Positions 7,359 through 16,868 of a DNA stretch of 64,000 nucleotides are shown piece by piece. Under the pieces are notes generated by a model. It did no database searches and was not told the DNA's origin. It saw only the letters and a list, made by a program, of their open reading frames with translations. Source of the stretch: Erwinia sorbitola (GTDB lineage Bacteria > Pseudomonadota > Gammaproteobacteria > Enterobacterales > Enterobacteriaceae); contig NZ_CP046509.1 in the NCBI RefSeq assembly GCF_009738185.1, positions 3,537,501-3,601,500 on the forward strand. The letters are read 5' to 3'. How positions within the stretch are numbered: position 1 is the stretch's first letter; each line of letters starts with the position of its first letter. The position numbers and the translations under genes were made by a program.

Positions 7359-9122
7359 TTAACTGTTTTCTGCCGCTGCCAGCTCCTCGCCTGCTAGTTG
7401 CAGTTGATACATCTGCCAGTAGCGACCCTGCGCAGCCAGCAACTGCTGATGGCTGCCTCGCTCCACCGCCTGCCCCCGATGCAATACCAAAATAGTGTCA
7501 GCTTCGGTGATGGTCGACAGTCGGTGAGCAATAACCACCAGCGTTGTACGCTCGCGCACAGCTTGCAGAGCTTTCTGGATTGCCTGCTCGGTGCCGGAGT
7601 CAATATTGGCCGTTGCTTCATCCAGAATTAAGATCTTCGGGGTTGCCACCAGTACACGAGCCATAGCCAGCAGCTGTTTTTGCCCTACGGAGAGGTTATT
7701 GCCCTGCTCGCCTAATTGAGTGTGGATCCCCTCCGGAAGCTCACGCGCCAGAGCGGCTAACTGCACCGTCTCCAGCGCCTGCCAGACGGCATCTTCGTTA
7801 ATATCGCGCCCGAGCGTGACATTGGCAAAGAAGGTGTCGGCCAGCACCACCGGATCCTGCTGTACCATCGCCACAGAGCCACGCAGTGCTGCATGGCTGA
7901 GGGAGGCGAGCGGACGCCCATCAAGCAAAATCTCACCCTGACTGAGCGGATAGTAGCCCATCAGCAAATTGGCAAGCGTACTTTTTCCACTGCCGGTATG
8001 TCCCACCAGCGCAACAAAATGACGCGACGGAACCGACAAATTAATATCCGTGAGAACCGGGCGACCGCTGCGATAGGCGAAAGTCACGTCACGTATCTCG
8101 ATACTGCCACTGTGCAGTGGTTCGTTGTCATCGCCATAGGGCTGACGTGGAGCATCCATCAGTTCAAAGATACGCTCCCCCGCTACCACAGCCTGTTGCA
8201 GCATCGACTGCTGCGTGGTGAGTTCGATCAGCGGCTCATTCAGACGCCCGAGATAGTTGATAAAGGCATACAGCACGCCAACCTCAATAGTACCAACGGA
8301 GGTCAGGCCGAACAGCAGCATCAAGCCGCACAGAATCATTGCAGAAAACAGACTAAGCAATGGCCGCAGCAGAAATCCGTCCAGCCTTAGCGTTTGCATG
8401 CGCGCAAGATAGTGAGAGCGGCTGGCCTCACCCATCCTTTCGCCAAAACGCGCCTGTTGACGGAACTGCTGGATCACGCTCATGCCGTTGATCACTTCAT
8501 TGAAGCCGTTATTGATCTCCGCCAGATAGCTGCGCACCCGCCGTACAATCGGCGTGCTGTAGCGCTGATATATCAGCATTACCACCAGCACCGCAGGGAA
8601 AATAGTGATGGCTACCAGCGCCATGCGCCAGTCAAGGCTGAACATTGCCACCAGCATCGCCCCGACCAGTGCTGCACTGCGCAATACGGTAGCGACCACG
8701 GTGACGTAGAGATCGCGTACCACTTCTGTGTCATTGGTCACGCGCGAAATAATCTGCCCAACCGGCTGAGTATCAAATGCCCCCAGCGGCTGGCGCAGCG
8801 CCGCATCCATCACATCAGTACGCAGGCGCTGTACGACCCCCACTGCCGCCTGGTTAAACAGCAGTGCCTGAAAATAGTGAAGCGTGGCCGCCAGCACCTG
8901 TAGCAACAGAAAACTGACCATCAGCCCGGCGGCAAGCGCCACCGGCATCCGGTGTTTTGCCACCATGTTGTCAATAAAATAGCTGACCAGTACCGGCCCC
9001 AGCACCTCAGCAGCGGCGGCAACCCACAGCATCACCACCGCCAGACTCAGGGATTTACGCCACGGCGCACCGTAGGAGAGCAGCCGTTTGATGGTTGGCC
9101 ACACCTGGATTACGTTAGCCAT
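7359..9122 (-). CDS. mdlB: ABC exporter subunit MdlB
   Basis: Multidrug-resistance-like ABC half-transporter in the inner membrane; the substrate is not established. The membrane domain covers about residues 1–310. The ATPase domain has Walker A GHTGSGKST, Q-loop VQQDP, signature LSVGQKQ, Walker B ILILDEAT and the H-loop AHRLST. The start is set at MANVIQVWPTIKRLLSYG by homology. This ATG lies inside the last codons of mdlA (8-bp overlap), so the pair is coupled and probably forms a heterodimer. Confidence 0.94.
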   Translation of the reverse strand: MANVIQVWPTIKRLLSYGAPWRKSLSLAVVMLWVAAAAEVLGPVLVSYFIDNMVAKHRMPVALAAGLMVSFLLLQVLAATLHYFQALLFNQAAVGVVQRLRTDVMDAALRQPLGAFDTQPVGQIISRVTNDTEVVRDLYVTVVATVLRSAALVGAMLVAMFSLDWRMALVAITIFPAVLVVMLIYQRYSTPIVRRVRSYLAEINNGFNEVINGMSVIQQFRQQARFGERMGEASRSHYLARMQTLRLDGFLLRPLLSLFSAMILCGLMLLFGLTSVGTIEVGVLYAFINYLGRLNEPLIELTTQQSMLQQAVVAGERIFELMDAPRQPYGDDNEPLHSGSIEIRDVTFAYRSGRPVLTDINLSVPSRHFVALVGHTGSGKSTLANLLMGYYPLSQGEILLDGRPLASLSHAALRGSVAMVQQDPVVLADTFFANVTLGRDINEDAVWQALETVQLAALARELPEGIHTQLGEQGNNLSVGQKQLLAMARVLVATPKILILDEATANIDSGTEQAIQKALQAVRERTTLVVIAHRLSTITEADTILVLHRGQAVERGSHQQLLAAQGRYWQMYQLQLAGEELAAAENS

Positions 9123-10884
9123 GCGTGGCTCCCTGTTCTGTTTCTTCGTCGTCCAGTGCTGCCTCAAGCTGTTGATAACGGTACATATCGCGGTACCAAC
9201 CTTCCATGGCAGCTAGCTGTTCATGATCGCCACGCTGCGCAATCTGACCATGCTGTAACACCAGAATTTCGTTGGCTTCGGTCAGCGCTGAGAGACGATG
9301 GGCGCTGATAACGACCGTGCGCCCCTCCCCCCAGCTGCGCAGGTTATGCAGGATTTGGTGTTCAGTACGACCGTCCACCGCTGACAGAGCATCATCCAGC
9401 ACTAAAATTTCAGCGTTAAGCAGCAGCGCGCGTGCGATCGAGATGCGCTGTTTCTGCCCGCCGGAGAGCATCACACCGCGCTCCCCCACTTCCGTCTGAT
9501 AACCATCGGGCAGACGTAAAATGTCATCATGGACAAAAGCGAGTTTAGCGGCTTGCTCAATTTCACTCTGCGTGGCATCCGGGCGGCCCAGAGCAATATT
9601 GCTGGCTACGCTATCGGAGAAGAGGAAAGGCGTCTGACTGACCACGGCCAGCCTGCTGCGCCAGCCATCAAGATGAAGCTGCGGCAGAGGAATACCGTGG
9701 TAACAAATCTCTCCCTGGTCAATATCGAAATGGCGCTGAAGCAGGCTGAGTAACGTACTTTTACCCGCGCCGGTTGGCCCGCACAGCCCCAGCATCTGCC
9801 CTGGTTTGATCTCAACATGCACATTATGCAGCGCAGGCTGCTGCGCGCCAGGATAGCGGAATTCTCTCACCGCGATCTGCAACAGGCCGCGACCTTCTGG
9901 CAGCTGCCGATCGCCGTCAACCACCGCAGGAGCTTCTGCCAGCATCGCCTGAATGCGCGTCCAGGCCGCGCTACCGCGTTCAACGATGTTAAACATCCAT
10001 GCCAGCGCCAGCATAGGCCAGATCATCAGGCCCAGATACATCACAAAACTGGTGAGCTGGCCCAGCGTCATCGTCTCGTGCCATACCATCCAGCTCCCGC
10101 CGCCAATTGCCAGCAGGTTCGACAAGCCGATAGCAATGTAAATTGTCGGATCAAAGCGGGCATCAACTCGCGCTACCCGCATATTTTTCTCGCCGGTATC
10201 TTTTGCAATAGCCGCGAACTGACCTGACTGGTGATCCTCAAGCCCAAAAGCTTTAATCATGCGGATGCTACTCAGGCTTTCCTGAGTCTGATCGTTAAGC
10301 GAAGAAAAAGCAGCCTGAGCCAGTTTGAAGCGCTGATGCAGCTGGTCACCGTAGCGTTTGATCACTATCGCCATTACCGGCATCGGTAACAGAGCCAGCA
10401 GAGTAAGCTGCCAGCTGATTTGAGTGCTCATGACTATCAGCACCGCCATACCCATCACCAGAGAATCCACCAGCGTCAGCACGCCTTCACCAGCGGCAAA
10501 TACCACACGATCCACGTCGTTGGTGGCACGGGCGATGAGATCGCCGGTACGGTGACGTAAATAGAATCCGGGGTGTTGACGGCTCAGTTGCCGGTAAAAA
10601 TCCTCACGCAGCTCAACTGCCAGCTGATAGGAAGCACCAAACAGCAGTACGCGCCAGACATAGCGCAACAGATATACGACGATAGCTGTGGCCAGCATCA
10701 CGCCAACCCACATCATAAGCTGGCTGTTGCTCATGCTCTCGCGGCTGACGCCGTCAACGATCTTGCCCACCACATGAGGGGGCAGGAGTTGCAATAATGC
10801 AATCACGATTAACAGCAAAACAGCACCCAAATAACGGCGCCATTCACGCAGGAAATACCAGCTTAGTTGGCTAAAAAGTCGCAC
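9115..10884 (-). CDS. mdlA: ABC exporter subunit MdlA
   Basis: Partner half-transporter of MdlB, 589 residues. The N-terminus MRLFSQLSWYFLREWRRYLGA matches the family. A six-helix ABC-exporter domain is followed by an ATPase domain with Walker A GPTGAGKST, signature LSGGQKQR, Walker B EILVLDDAL and switch AHRLSA. Where the usual catalytic Glu follows Walker B there is Asp (LDDA), as in many MdlA proteins. One nucleotide site of the heterodimer is therefore likely degenerate, which is inference. It starts 24 bp after decR on the same strand. Confidence 0.94.
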   Translation of the reverse strand: MRLFSQLSWYFLREWRRYLGAVLLLIVIALLQLLPPHVVGKIVDGVSRESMSNSQLMMWVGVMLATAIVVYLLRYVWRVLLFGASYQLAVELREDFYRQLSRQHPGFYLRHRTGDLIARATNDVDRVVFAAGEGVLTLVDSLVMGMAVLIVMSTQISWQLTLLALLPMPVMAIVIKRYGDQLHQRFKLAQAAFSSLNDQTQESLSSIRMIKAFGLEDHQSGQFAAIAKDTGEKNMRVARVDARFDPTIYIAIGLSNLLAIGGGSWMVWHETMTLGQLTSFVMYLGLMIWPMLALAWMFNIVERGSAAWTRIQAMLAEAPAVVDGDRQLPEGRGLLQIAVREFRYPGAQQPALHNVHVEIKPGQMLGLCGPTGAGKSTLLSLLQRHFDIDQGEICYHGIPLPQLHLDGWRSRLAVVSQTPFLFSDSVASNIALGRPDATQSEIEQAAKLAFVHDDILRLPDGYQTEVGERGVMLSGGQKQRISIARALLLNAEILVLDDALSAVDGRTEHQILHNLRSWGEGRTVVISAHRLSALTEANEILVLQHGQIAQRGDHEQLAAMEGWYRDMYRYQQLEAALDDEETEQGATHG

Positions 10885-10908
10885 AAAAATGTCCTGATTA
10901 TTGACCGG

Positions 10909-11382
10909 TTAAAGGGCAACCGGCAAAGCAGTGGTGTATTTTATCTCTTCCATCGCAAAACTCGAAGTGACATCGATCAGACCTGGAACGCCGTTCACCA
11001 GCCGCTTGTAAAAGCCGTCATAGCTTTTCATATCGGCTACCTGTACCCGCAGCAGATAGTCATACTCGCCCGCCATGCGGTAGAAACCCATCACTTCCGG
11101 CATCGCCTGCACCACGTTAACAAACTGCTGAAACCACTCGCTGCTGTGCTGTTGGGTTTTAATCAGCACAAAGGCGGTGAGGCCCAGTCCAAGCTTTTCG
11201 CCATCCAGCAAGGCAACCCGGCCGCGAATATAGCCTTCATCCTCGAGTCTTTTCAAGCGCTTCCAACAAGGAGTCGTTGTCAGGCTGACGGCATCCGCCA
11301 GGGCTTGCAGAGAAAGGGTGCAATCCTGCTGAAGCAGGTCTAACAGCATACGATCTTTCTTATCCAGCGATATTGGTAGCAA
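10909..11382 (-). CDS. decR: Lrp/AsnC-family regulator DecR (YbaO)
   Basis: DecR senses cysteine in E. coli and activates cysteine detoxification. An N-terminal winged HTH (LLQQDCTLSLQALADAVSLTTTPCWKRLKRLEDEGYI) is followed by an AsnC/RAM ligand domain (MAGEYDYLLRVQVADMKSYDGFYKRLVNGVPG). The best start is the TTG at 11382, because GGAGGAG ends six bases before it. A GTG 15 bases earlier is in frame but lies within that Shine–Dalgarno. The resulting 157 residues fit the family (about 152). mdlAB follows closely and the EamA permease gene is divergent. Confidence 0.9.
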   Translation of the reverse strand: MLPISLDKKDRMLLDLLQQDCTLSLQALADAVSLTTTPCWKRLKRLEDEGYIRGRVALLDGEKLGLGLTAFVLIKTQQHSSEWFQQFVNVVQAMPEVMGFYRMAGEYDYLLRVQVADMKSYDGFYKRLVNGVPGLIDVTSSFAMEEIKYTTALPVAL

Positions 11383-11487
11383 AATTTTCTCCTCCACATC
11401 AGAAACGCAGCAGCATTATAGCAATTTTTTCCCCAGGGATTTCGTTAATCTGATAGCCACTTATTATCACCTTCAGGGAGGACCGGG

Positions 11488-12417
11488 ATGAACACCAAAA
11501 TTTATCGTAACCTGTTGATCATGGGATTATTCAGCGCCGTAGCTCTTACATGGGGCACCACCTGGATGGCGATGAAGATTACCGTTGCCACCGTTCCCCC
11601 TGTATTTGCCACCGGGCTGCGTTTTCTCTGCGCTGCGCCGCTGTTGCTGCTGCTGGCACGCTATAAAAAAGCCCCGTTACTGTTCCCGGCCGGCCTGCGT
11701 GGTTTCCAGCTCTGCGTGATGCTGTTCTACTTTGCTATTCCGTTTACGCTGATGATCTATGGCGAACGCTACACCTCATCCAGCCTGGCGGCGATTATCT
11801 TTGCCACCATGCCCGCTGCGGTGCTGGCCGCCTCCCTGCTTTTCCTGCGTGAGAGAACGTCTCTACAGCAGCTGCTGGGGCTGGCCATCAGTCTTGGTGC
11901 TTTAAGCACTATTCTGTGGCATGAAACCCGCGACAGTGGCGAGAGTCAGTTACAGGGGATTGTGGCCCTGGTTGCTGCGGTACTTATTCACGCCGTGATG
12001 TACGTTCAGTGTAAAAAACGCTGTGCCGGTATTTCCGTACTGAGCTACAACGCGCTGCCCTGCCTTGGCGCGGGTATAGTGCTGACGCTGGCGGGCCTGA
12101 CGGAAGCACCGAATTATCAGGCTTTTTCCCCACAGGCGTTGCTCGCCATTGCCTATCTTGGTGCGGTGGCTGGGGTGGGCGGTATTCTGGCCTATTTTGC
12201 CCTGCAACAGACTGCAAAACCCTTTCAGGCGTCGCTGGTCTTTCTGGTATTCCCGCTGATCGCCGTGGCGCTGGAGAGTAAAATAAACGGCACCAGCATC
12301 AGCCATGAATCGTTACTGTTGATGCTCCCCTTCCTGCTGGGTATTTTGCTGACGCTATATCGTGGTGCGCGCGGTCGCCAGCCAGATCTGGTGGCAAAAC
12401 CGGCGCTGCGGCGTTAG
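11488..12417 (+). CDS. EamA/DMT-family permease
   Basis: Ten-helix drug/metabolite transporter of 309 residues with two EamA repeats. The first contains ALTWGTTWMAMKITVATVPPVFATGLRF and the second follows after about residue 155. Family members export amino acids or other small metabolites; the substrate here is unknown. Divergent from decR, whose Lrp-type product could regulate it across the 105-bp gap; Lrp-type regulators often control adjacent DMT exporters. The gene is inserted between decR and cof relative to E. coli. GGGAGGA precedes the ATG. Confidence 0.88.
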   Translation: MNTKIYRNLLIMGLFSAVALTWGTTWMAMKITVATVPPVFATGLRFLCAAPLLLLLARYKKAPLLFPAGLRGFQLCVMLFYFAIPFTLMIYGERYTSSSLAAIIFATMPAAVLAASLLFLRERTSLQQLLGLAISLGALSTILWHETRDSGESQLQGIVALVAAVLIHAVMYVQCKKRCAGISVLSYNALPCLGAGIVLTLAGLTEAPNYQAFSPQALLAIAYLGAVAGVGGILAYFALQQTAKPFQASLVFLVFPLIAVALESKINGTSISHESLLLMLPFLLGILLTLYRGARGRQPDLVAKPALRR

Positions 12418-12419
12418 AT

Positions 12420-12448
12420 AAAAAAAAGCCGGACATCCCCGTCCGGCT
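12420..12448 (-). terminator. Terminator of cof
   Basis: Minus-strand stem AGCCGGAC/GTCCGGCT followed by an uninterrupted T8 tract. On the plus strand there is no T tract, so it mainly serves cof. Confidence 0.85.
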
Positions 12449-12466
12449 CTCTGGCTGATAAGCTGA

Positions 12467-13285
12467 TTATTCGGGGGAATAGACCAGGTGTGGTGTGGTA
12501 AGCCAATGATTAAGGTAATGCGACACACCCTGTGTAGAACAATCACCAATAACGGGTAAATGCGGCAGTTTAGCTTTCAGCTCATGCATCGCATTACGCA
12601 TGATAAAACCGTGACCAACACGCCCGAGCATCTCCAGATCGTTCATCGCGTCGCCAAAAGCCATGCACTCCGCCATCGGCACATCCAGCCTTGCTGCAAG
12701 CTGCGCGAGGGCAGCGCCCTTATTGCAGTCCAGAGGCAATACTTCCAGGCAGTCCTGCGCCGAAAAACAGATGTGCGCTCGCTCACCCAATACTTCGCGC
12801 AGCTGAATTTTCAACGCGCAAAGCTCCTTATAATCAGCGATAAAGCAGACTTTCGTCACCTGATGCGCGGGAAGGGTTCGCAGGTCGGTAAGCTGGTAAG
12901 TAAAACCTGAGAGCTGATGTGCCTTTAAAATCTCCGGACAATCATCGTCAGTAAACCAGCCATTATCATTAAAGACGTGCAGAGTGGCACGGGTATCCCA
13001 GTGGCTGTGGATCACCAGTCGCGCCACGTCAGGTGAGAGATCGCTGGCATAGAGCAGTTCGCCGAAGGGATCGTGAATACGAGTGCCATTGCCGCTGATC
13101 AAAAAAGCGGGCAGATCGTATTTATGCATCAGCGGCTGCATCTCCAGATAATGGCGACCGGTGGCAAAACTGAGCTGTACCGGATGCGCCTGAAGTGCGC
13201 GCAGACTGTGCAGGGTTTGCGTCCCCAACTGATGGTCAGGCATCAGCAGTGTTCCATCCATATCAAATGCAGCAAGGCGCACCAT
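12467..13285 (-). CDS. cof: HAD-family phosphatase Cof
   Basis: Cytoplasmic HAD-superfamily hydrolase of the Cof subfamily; the E. coli enzyme hydrolyses HMP-PP, a thiamine intermediate, and other phosphates. HAD motif I AAFDMDGTLLMPDH, motif II FATGRH, a Lys in CNKGAALAQL and motif IV MAFGDAMNDLEML are all present. The start MVRLAAFDMDG has GGAGAG upstream and gives 272 residues, the family length. It is divergent from ybaE. Confidence 0.95.
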   Translation of the reverse strand: MVRLAAFDMDGTLLMPDHQLGTQTLHSLRALQAHPVQLSFATGRHYLEMQPLMHKYDLPAFLISGNGTRIHDPFGELLYASDLSPDVARLVIHSHWDTRATLHVFNDNGWFTDDDCPEILKAHQLSGFTYQLTDLRTLPAHQVTKVCFIADYKELCALKIQLREVLGERAHICFSAQDCLEVLPLDCNKGAALAQLAARLDVPMAECMAFGDAMNDLEMLGRVGHGFIMRNAMHELKAKLPHLPVIGDCSTQGVSHYLNHWLTTPHLVYSPE

Positions 13286-13388
13286 TTTCTCTCCCGTTGA
13301 TGGGTTTTTCATCTGCACTGAGTATCCTCTGGCATTTGCGGAACTAATAGTGAATACTTTTTTTAAACTGTTCCGGGTTTAAGGTGAG

Positions 13389-15089
13389 ATGAGACAACTC
13401 AATCGATTGAACCAGTATCAGCGTCTGTGGCAACACAGCGCGGGGCAACCCCAGTCCACCAACGTTGCCGAGATCGCCAACTGCTGTTTTTGCAGCGAAC
13501 GCCATGCGCGCACCCTGCTGCGTCAATGGCAGAGCAGCGGCTGGCTGGAATGGCAGGCCTCATCAGGGCGAAGCAAACGCGGCCAGCTGACCTTTCTGCA
13601 CTCGCCCGCTATGTTGCGTAGTCAACTGATGCTGGAGCAGCTCGACAACGGCCAGCCTCAACATGCATTACAGATGGTTCCGCTGGCTCCAGAGCAACTC
13701 AGCCAGCTGTTACAGCCGTTTATGGGCGGGCAGTGGCAGAACAACCAGCCAACGCTGCGCATTCCCTATTACCGGCCCCTCGACCCTCTGCGCCCGCTGC
13801 TGCAACCTGGCCGCGCCGAACAGCATCTCGCCCAGCAGGTATTCGCCGGATTAAGCCGCCTGTCAGGAGATGACGCCGTACCCGACCTCGCCCACCGCTG
13901 GCAGATCAGCGAAGACGGTCTGAGCTGGTTCTTCTTTTTACGCCCGCAGCTACGCTGGCATCATGGTGAAGCGGTTACCGTTGCTCAACTGCAACAGCGC
14001 CTGCTGACTGTCCTTGCCTCACCAGTCGGCCAGCGGCTGCTCTCCTGCGTAAAAAATGTTATTCAGGCCCATGTGCTCTGCCTGCGTATCGATTTGCATA
14101 CGCCGGATAACTGGCTGGCTCACCGGCTGGCGAGCGTACCGTGTCTGCTGCCCCACCCGGATAACCCTGATATTGGTGCAGGACCGTGGCGACTGATGGT
14201 CAACTCGCCTGCGCTGCTGCGGCTGGAGAGCCACGGCTGGTACCACGGCCCCCATCCTCTGATGCAGGCGATTGAATACTGGATTGCGCCGCAGCTGTTC
14301 GACCCGGGACTGGGTACCAGCTGCCGCCATCCGGTACAGATTGCTATTGGTGCGCAGCAGGACTTAACTACCTTGCAGCCGGTCAGTCAGCGCATCAGTC
14401 TCGGATTCTGCTATCTGGCTATTGGTCAGCGGGCCGGACTCTCTGCGGCCCAGGCGCGGCATATCATGTCGCTGGTGCATCAATCCGGTATCATTGAGCA
14501 GTTACCCCTGGAAGAGGGTTTAATCACGCCAAGCCGTGAAATGCTGCCGGGCTGGCATATCCCTGACTGGCAGCCAGACCCTGATATTACCCTGCCTGCA
14601 AAGCTCAACCTGCACTACCATCTGCCGGTGGAACTGCACGCGATGGCGGAAAAGCTTCAGCAATTACTCACCATGCAGGGGTGCCTGCTGACACTGCATT
14701 TTCATCCGGCAAAAAACTGGCAGGAGTATCCATCGCTCGCAGAGGCCGACCTGGTGATGGGAGACAGGCTGATCGGTGAAGCTCCGGTATTTACTCTGGA
14801 GAGCTGGCTGCGGCTCGATCCTCTGTGGCCAATTTTATCCGGTAGCGCAGGCTGGCAGCGGCTGCTTACACAATTAAATGAGCTACAGCGCTACCCGGAT
14901 CAGCAACGGCGTCATCAGCGACTCAAAGCGCTATATCAGCAGCTAATGTCGGATGCGGTTATTACTCCGCTGTTTAACTATCGTTATCAGGTCAGCGCTC
15001 CGCCAGATGTAGAAGGAGTGCGGATGAATGCCTGGGGCTGGTTTGATTTTTCCCGCGCGTGGATCCCGCCGCCGGTCACCATTCCCTGA
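13389..15089 (+). CDS. ybaE: SgrR-family protein YbaE
   Basis: Putative transcription factor with an N-terminal winged HTH of the SgrR type (CCFCSERHARTLLRQWQSSGWLEWQASSGRSKRGQL, about residues 28–75). It is fused to a periplasmic-binding-protein-like domain related to SBP_bac_5 (about 110–560). The protein has no signal peptide, so the binding domain is cytoplasmic, as in SgrR. At 566 residues it equals E. coli YbaE. Ligand and targets are unknown. queC lies 79 bp downstream. Confidence 0.93.
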   Translation: MRQLNRLNQYQRLWQHSAGQPQSTNVAEIANCCFCSERHARTLLRQWQSSGWLEWQASSGRSKRGQLTFLHSPAMLRSQLMLEQLDNGQPQHALQMVPLAPEQLSQLLQPFMGGQWQNNQPTLRIPYYRPLDPLRPLLQPGRAEQHLAQQVFAGLSRLSGDDAVPDLAHRWQISEDGLSWFFFLRPQLRWHHGEAVTVAQLQQRLLTVLASPVGQRLLSCVKNVIQAHVLCLRIDLHTPDNWLAHRLASVPCLLPHPDNPDIGAGPWRLMVNSPALLRLESHGWYHGPHPLMQAIEYWIAPQLFDPGLGTSCRHPVQIAIGAQQDLTTLQPVSQRISLGFCYLAIGQRAGLSAAQARHIMSLVHQSGIIEQLPLEEGLITPSREMLPGWHIPDWQPDPDITLPAKLNLHYHLPVELHAMAEKLQQLLTMQGCLLTLHFHPAKNWQEYPSLAEADLVMGDRLIGEAPVFTLESWLRLDPLWPILSGSAGWQRLLTQLNELQRYPDQQRRHQRLKALYQQLMSDAVITPLFNYRYQVSAPPDVEGVRMNAWGWFDFSRAWIPPPVTIP

Positions 15090-15168
15090 GCGCTCAGGGC
15101 AAAGGGGATACCTTTCTGCGCAGCAAGGTATTACCATAGCCAGCAGAAACTCATCAGGAAAAATAAGT

Positions 15169-15864
15169 ATGAAACGTGCAGTGGTGGTATTCAGTGGTGG
15201 CCAGGATTCAACAACCTGCCTTATTCAAGCCTTACAGCAGTATGACGAGGTGCACTGCGTCACCTTCGATTATGGCCAGCGCCACCGTGCAGAAATCGAC
15301 GTAGCCCGAACCTTATCGCTGTCGCTGGGTGCCCGCGCCCACAAAGTGCTGGATGTGACCATGCTTAACGAGCTGGCAGTCAGCAGCCTGACGCGCGATA
15401 ACATACCGGTTCCGGATTACGATCCCGATGCCAGCGGCCTGCCGAGTACCTTTGTACCGGGACGCAATATCCTGTTTTTAACCTTCGCAGCAATTTACGC
15501 TTATCAGATCGAAGCCGAAGCGGTGATCACCGGCGTATGTGAGACCGATTTTTCCGGCTATCCCGACTGCCGCGACGAGTTTGTCAAAGCGTTGAATCAT
15601 GCTGTCAGTCTCGGCATGGCGCGAGAAATTCGTTTCGAGACCCCGCTGATGTGGCTGAATAAAGCGGAAACCTGGGCACTGGCAGATTACTGGCAGCAGC
15701 TTCCTCTGATTCGCAATCAGACACTAACCTGTTACAACGGCGTTCAGGGCGATGGGTGCGGTGATTGCGCGGCCTGCCATCTGCGCGCCAACGGCCTGCA
15801 TGAATACCAGAAAAACCCGGCAGCGGTGATGCAGGCGATGAAAACTAAAACAGGCCTGATTTGA
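15169..15864 (+). CDS. queC: 7-cyano-7-deazaguanine synthase QueC
   Basis: Converts 7-carboxy-7-deazaguanine to preQ0 with ATP and ammonia in queuosine biosynthesis. The start MKRAVVVFSGGQDSTTCL contains the PP-loop SGGQDS. A C-terminal zinc site is formed by CYNGVQGDGCGDCAACHLR. The product has 231 residues, as in E. coli. The ATG at 15169 has AGGA upstream; in-frame starts further upstream overlap ybaE. tgt and queA, later steps of the pathway, lie at 55–57 kb. Confidence 0.96.
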   Translation: MKRAVVVFSGGQDSTTCLIQALQQYDEVHCVTFDYGQRHRAEIDVARTLSLSLGARAHKVLDVTMLNELAVSSLTRDNIPVPDYDPDASGLPSTFVPGRNILFLTFAAIYAYQIEAEAVITGVCETDFSGYPDCRDEFVKALNHAVSLGMAREIRFETPLMWLNKAETWALADYWQQLPLIRNQTLTCYNGVQGDGCGDCAACHLRANGLHEYQKNPAAVMQAMKTKTGLI

Positions 15865-15895
15865 TATCACGCCAGGGGCGGCAGATGCTCCGCCC

Positions 15896-16294
15896 TTAAT
15901 GGTTAATGCTTTCCAGCCGCGACCGCAGCTCGCCCTCAAGCGGTAACGCTTTCTTTGATTGCAGATCGATGCAGACAAATGTCAGTGACGCATCAGCAAT
16001 AGCGCTGCCATCAGACTGTAAAGAGACACGCTGATCGATGATCCCGCTTTTCCCCCCCAGCGTCAGCAGCTGGCTGTTAATCACCAGCACATCCCCCATC
16101 AACGCCGGACGGCGATAGTTGATATTAATATTGACCACCACAAAAGCCATTCTGCGCTCATTCATCCAGTGAAATGCTTCATGCTGTTCCAGCCAGGCCC
16201 AGCGCGCTTCTTCAAGAAACTCCAGGTAGCGCGCATTATTCACATGTTGATAAACATCCAGGTGGTAGCCGCGTACTTTAATCGTGGTCTGCAT
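15896..16294 (-). CDS. fadM: Long-chain acyl-CoA thioesterase FadM (YbaW)
   Basis: Single hot-dog thioesterase that clears long-chain acyl-CoA by-products of beta-oxidation. The 132 residues begin MQTTIKVRGYHLDVYQHVNNARYLEFLEEARW, containing the family D..QHVNN..Y..F.E.AR signature. Convergent with queC: only 31 bp separate the stops, with an imperfect GGGGCGG/CCGCCC hairpin. Confidence 0.95.
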   Translation of the reverse strand: MQTTIKVRGYHLDVYQHVNNARYLEFLEEARWAWLEQHEAFHWMNERRMAFVVVNININYRRPALMGDVLVINSQLLTLGGKSGIIDQRVSLQSDGSAIADASLTFVCIDLQSKKALPLEGELRSRLESINH

Positions 16295-16400
16295 AATGCG
16301 TCCTCTGTGATAAAAAGGTCACACCAACTGGTATGACCTCATTGATATTAGCAGTCAGATCACGCTTTTTACGGAGCGAAGTGCTGACTCTGGATACAGA

Positions 16401-16730
16401 TCACAATTTAATATTCGCGAGGTTACGCTCCACCAGAATGTTCCCTATGCCGGGTACCTCTTTGAGCTGTTCGAGATGGGTAAACGGCCCATACTGTTCG
16501 CGATAGCTGACGATAGACTCGGCTTTCTTCTTGCCGACACCACTCATCGCCGCCATCAGCTCATCGGCGCTGGCGCTGTTGATGCTCACCTGGGCTGCAC
16601 TTTCTTTTCCGCCTTTTTCCGTGGCGGTTTCGATGGCAGCCGCTGGTGCCGAAGCAGTATTAGCCTGCGCAGGCAGCATCATGCCCATGGCAAGTGCGAA
16701 AGAGAGTGCCTGTAAAATACGATTAATCAT
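16401..16730 (-). CDS. ybaV: ComEA-like helix-hairpin-helix protein YbaV
   Basis: Secreted or periplasmic DNA-binding-like protein. A Sec signal peptide (MINRILQALSFALAMGMMLPAQANTA) is followed by a spacer and then a ComEA-type double HhH domain (VSINSASADELMAAMSGVGKKKAESIVSYREQYGPFTHLEQLKEVPGIGNILVERNLANIKL). Homologues bind DNA in competence systems; the role in enterics is unclear. It is 109 residues, slightly shorter than E. coli YbaV because of the spacer. Confidence 0.92.
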   Translation of the reverse strand: MINRILQALSFALAMGMMLPAQANTASAPAAAIETATEKGGKESAAQVSINSASADELMAAMSGVGKKKAESIVSYREQYGPFTHLEQLKEVPGIGNILVERNLANIKL

Positions 16731-16807
16731 GCTGTTTCCTCCTTGTGTTTGACAGCAACGCTACCCTAACGTCACGCTGACCCTCCGGCAAACAGCAGAT
16801 TTCAAAA

Positions 16808-16834
16808 ATGGAAAAGGCCGCATAAGCGGCCTTT
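16808..16834 (-). terminator. Terminator of ppiD
   Basis: Minus-strand stem AAAGGCCGC/GCGGCCTTT with loop TTAT and a short T-rich end. Confidence 0.75.
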
Positions 16835-16868
16835 AGTCTTGCAATCAGTTGCAGTGAGTTTGCGAGGC

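Noticed and set aside
15090..15168. preQ1 riboswitch in front of queC
   Set aside because: The 79-bp spacer shows no preQ1-I stem, A-rich tail or terminator; the gene is probably expressed from a simple promoter or with ybaE.
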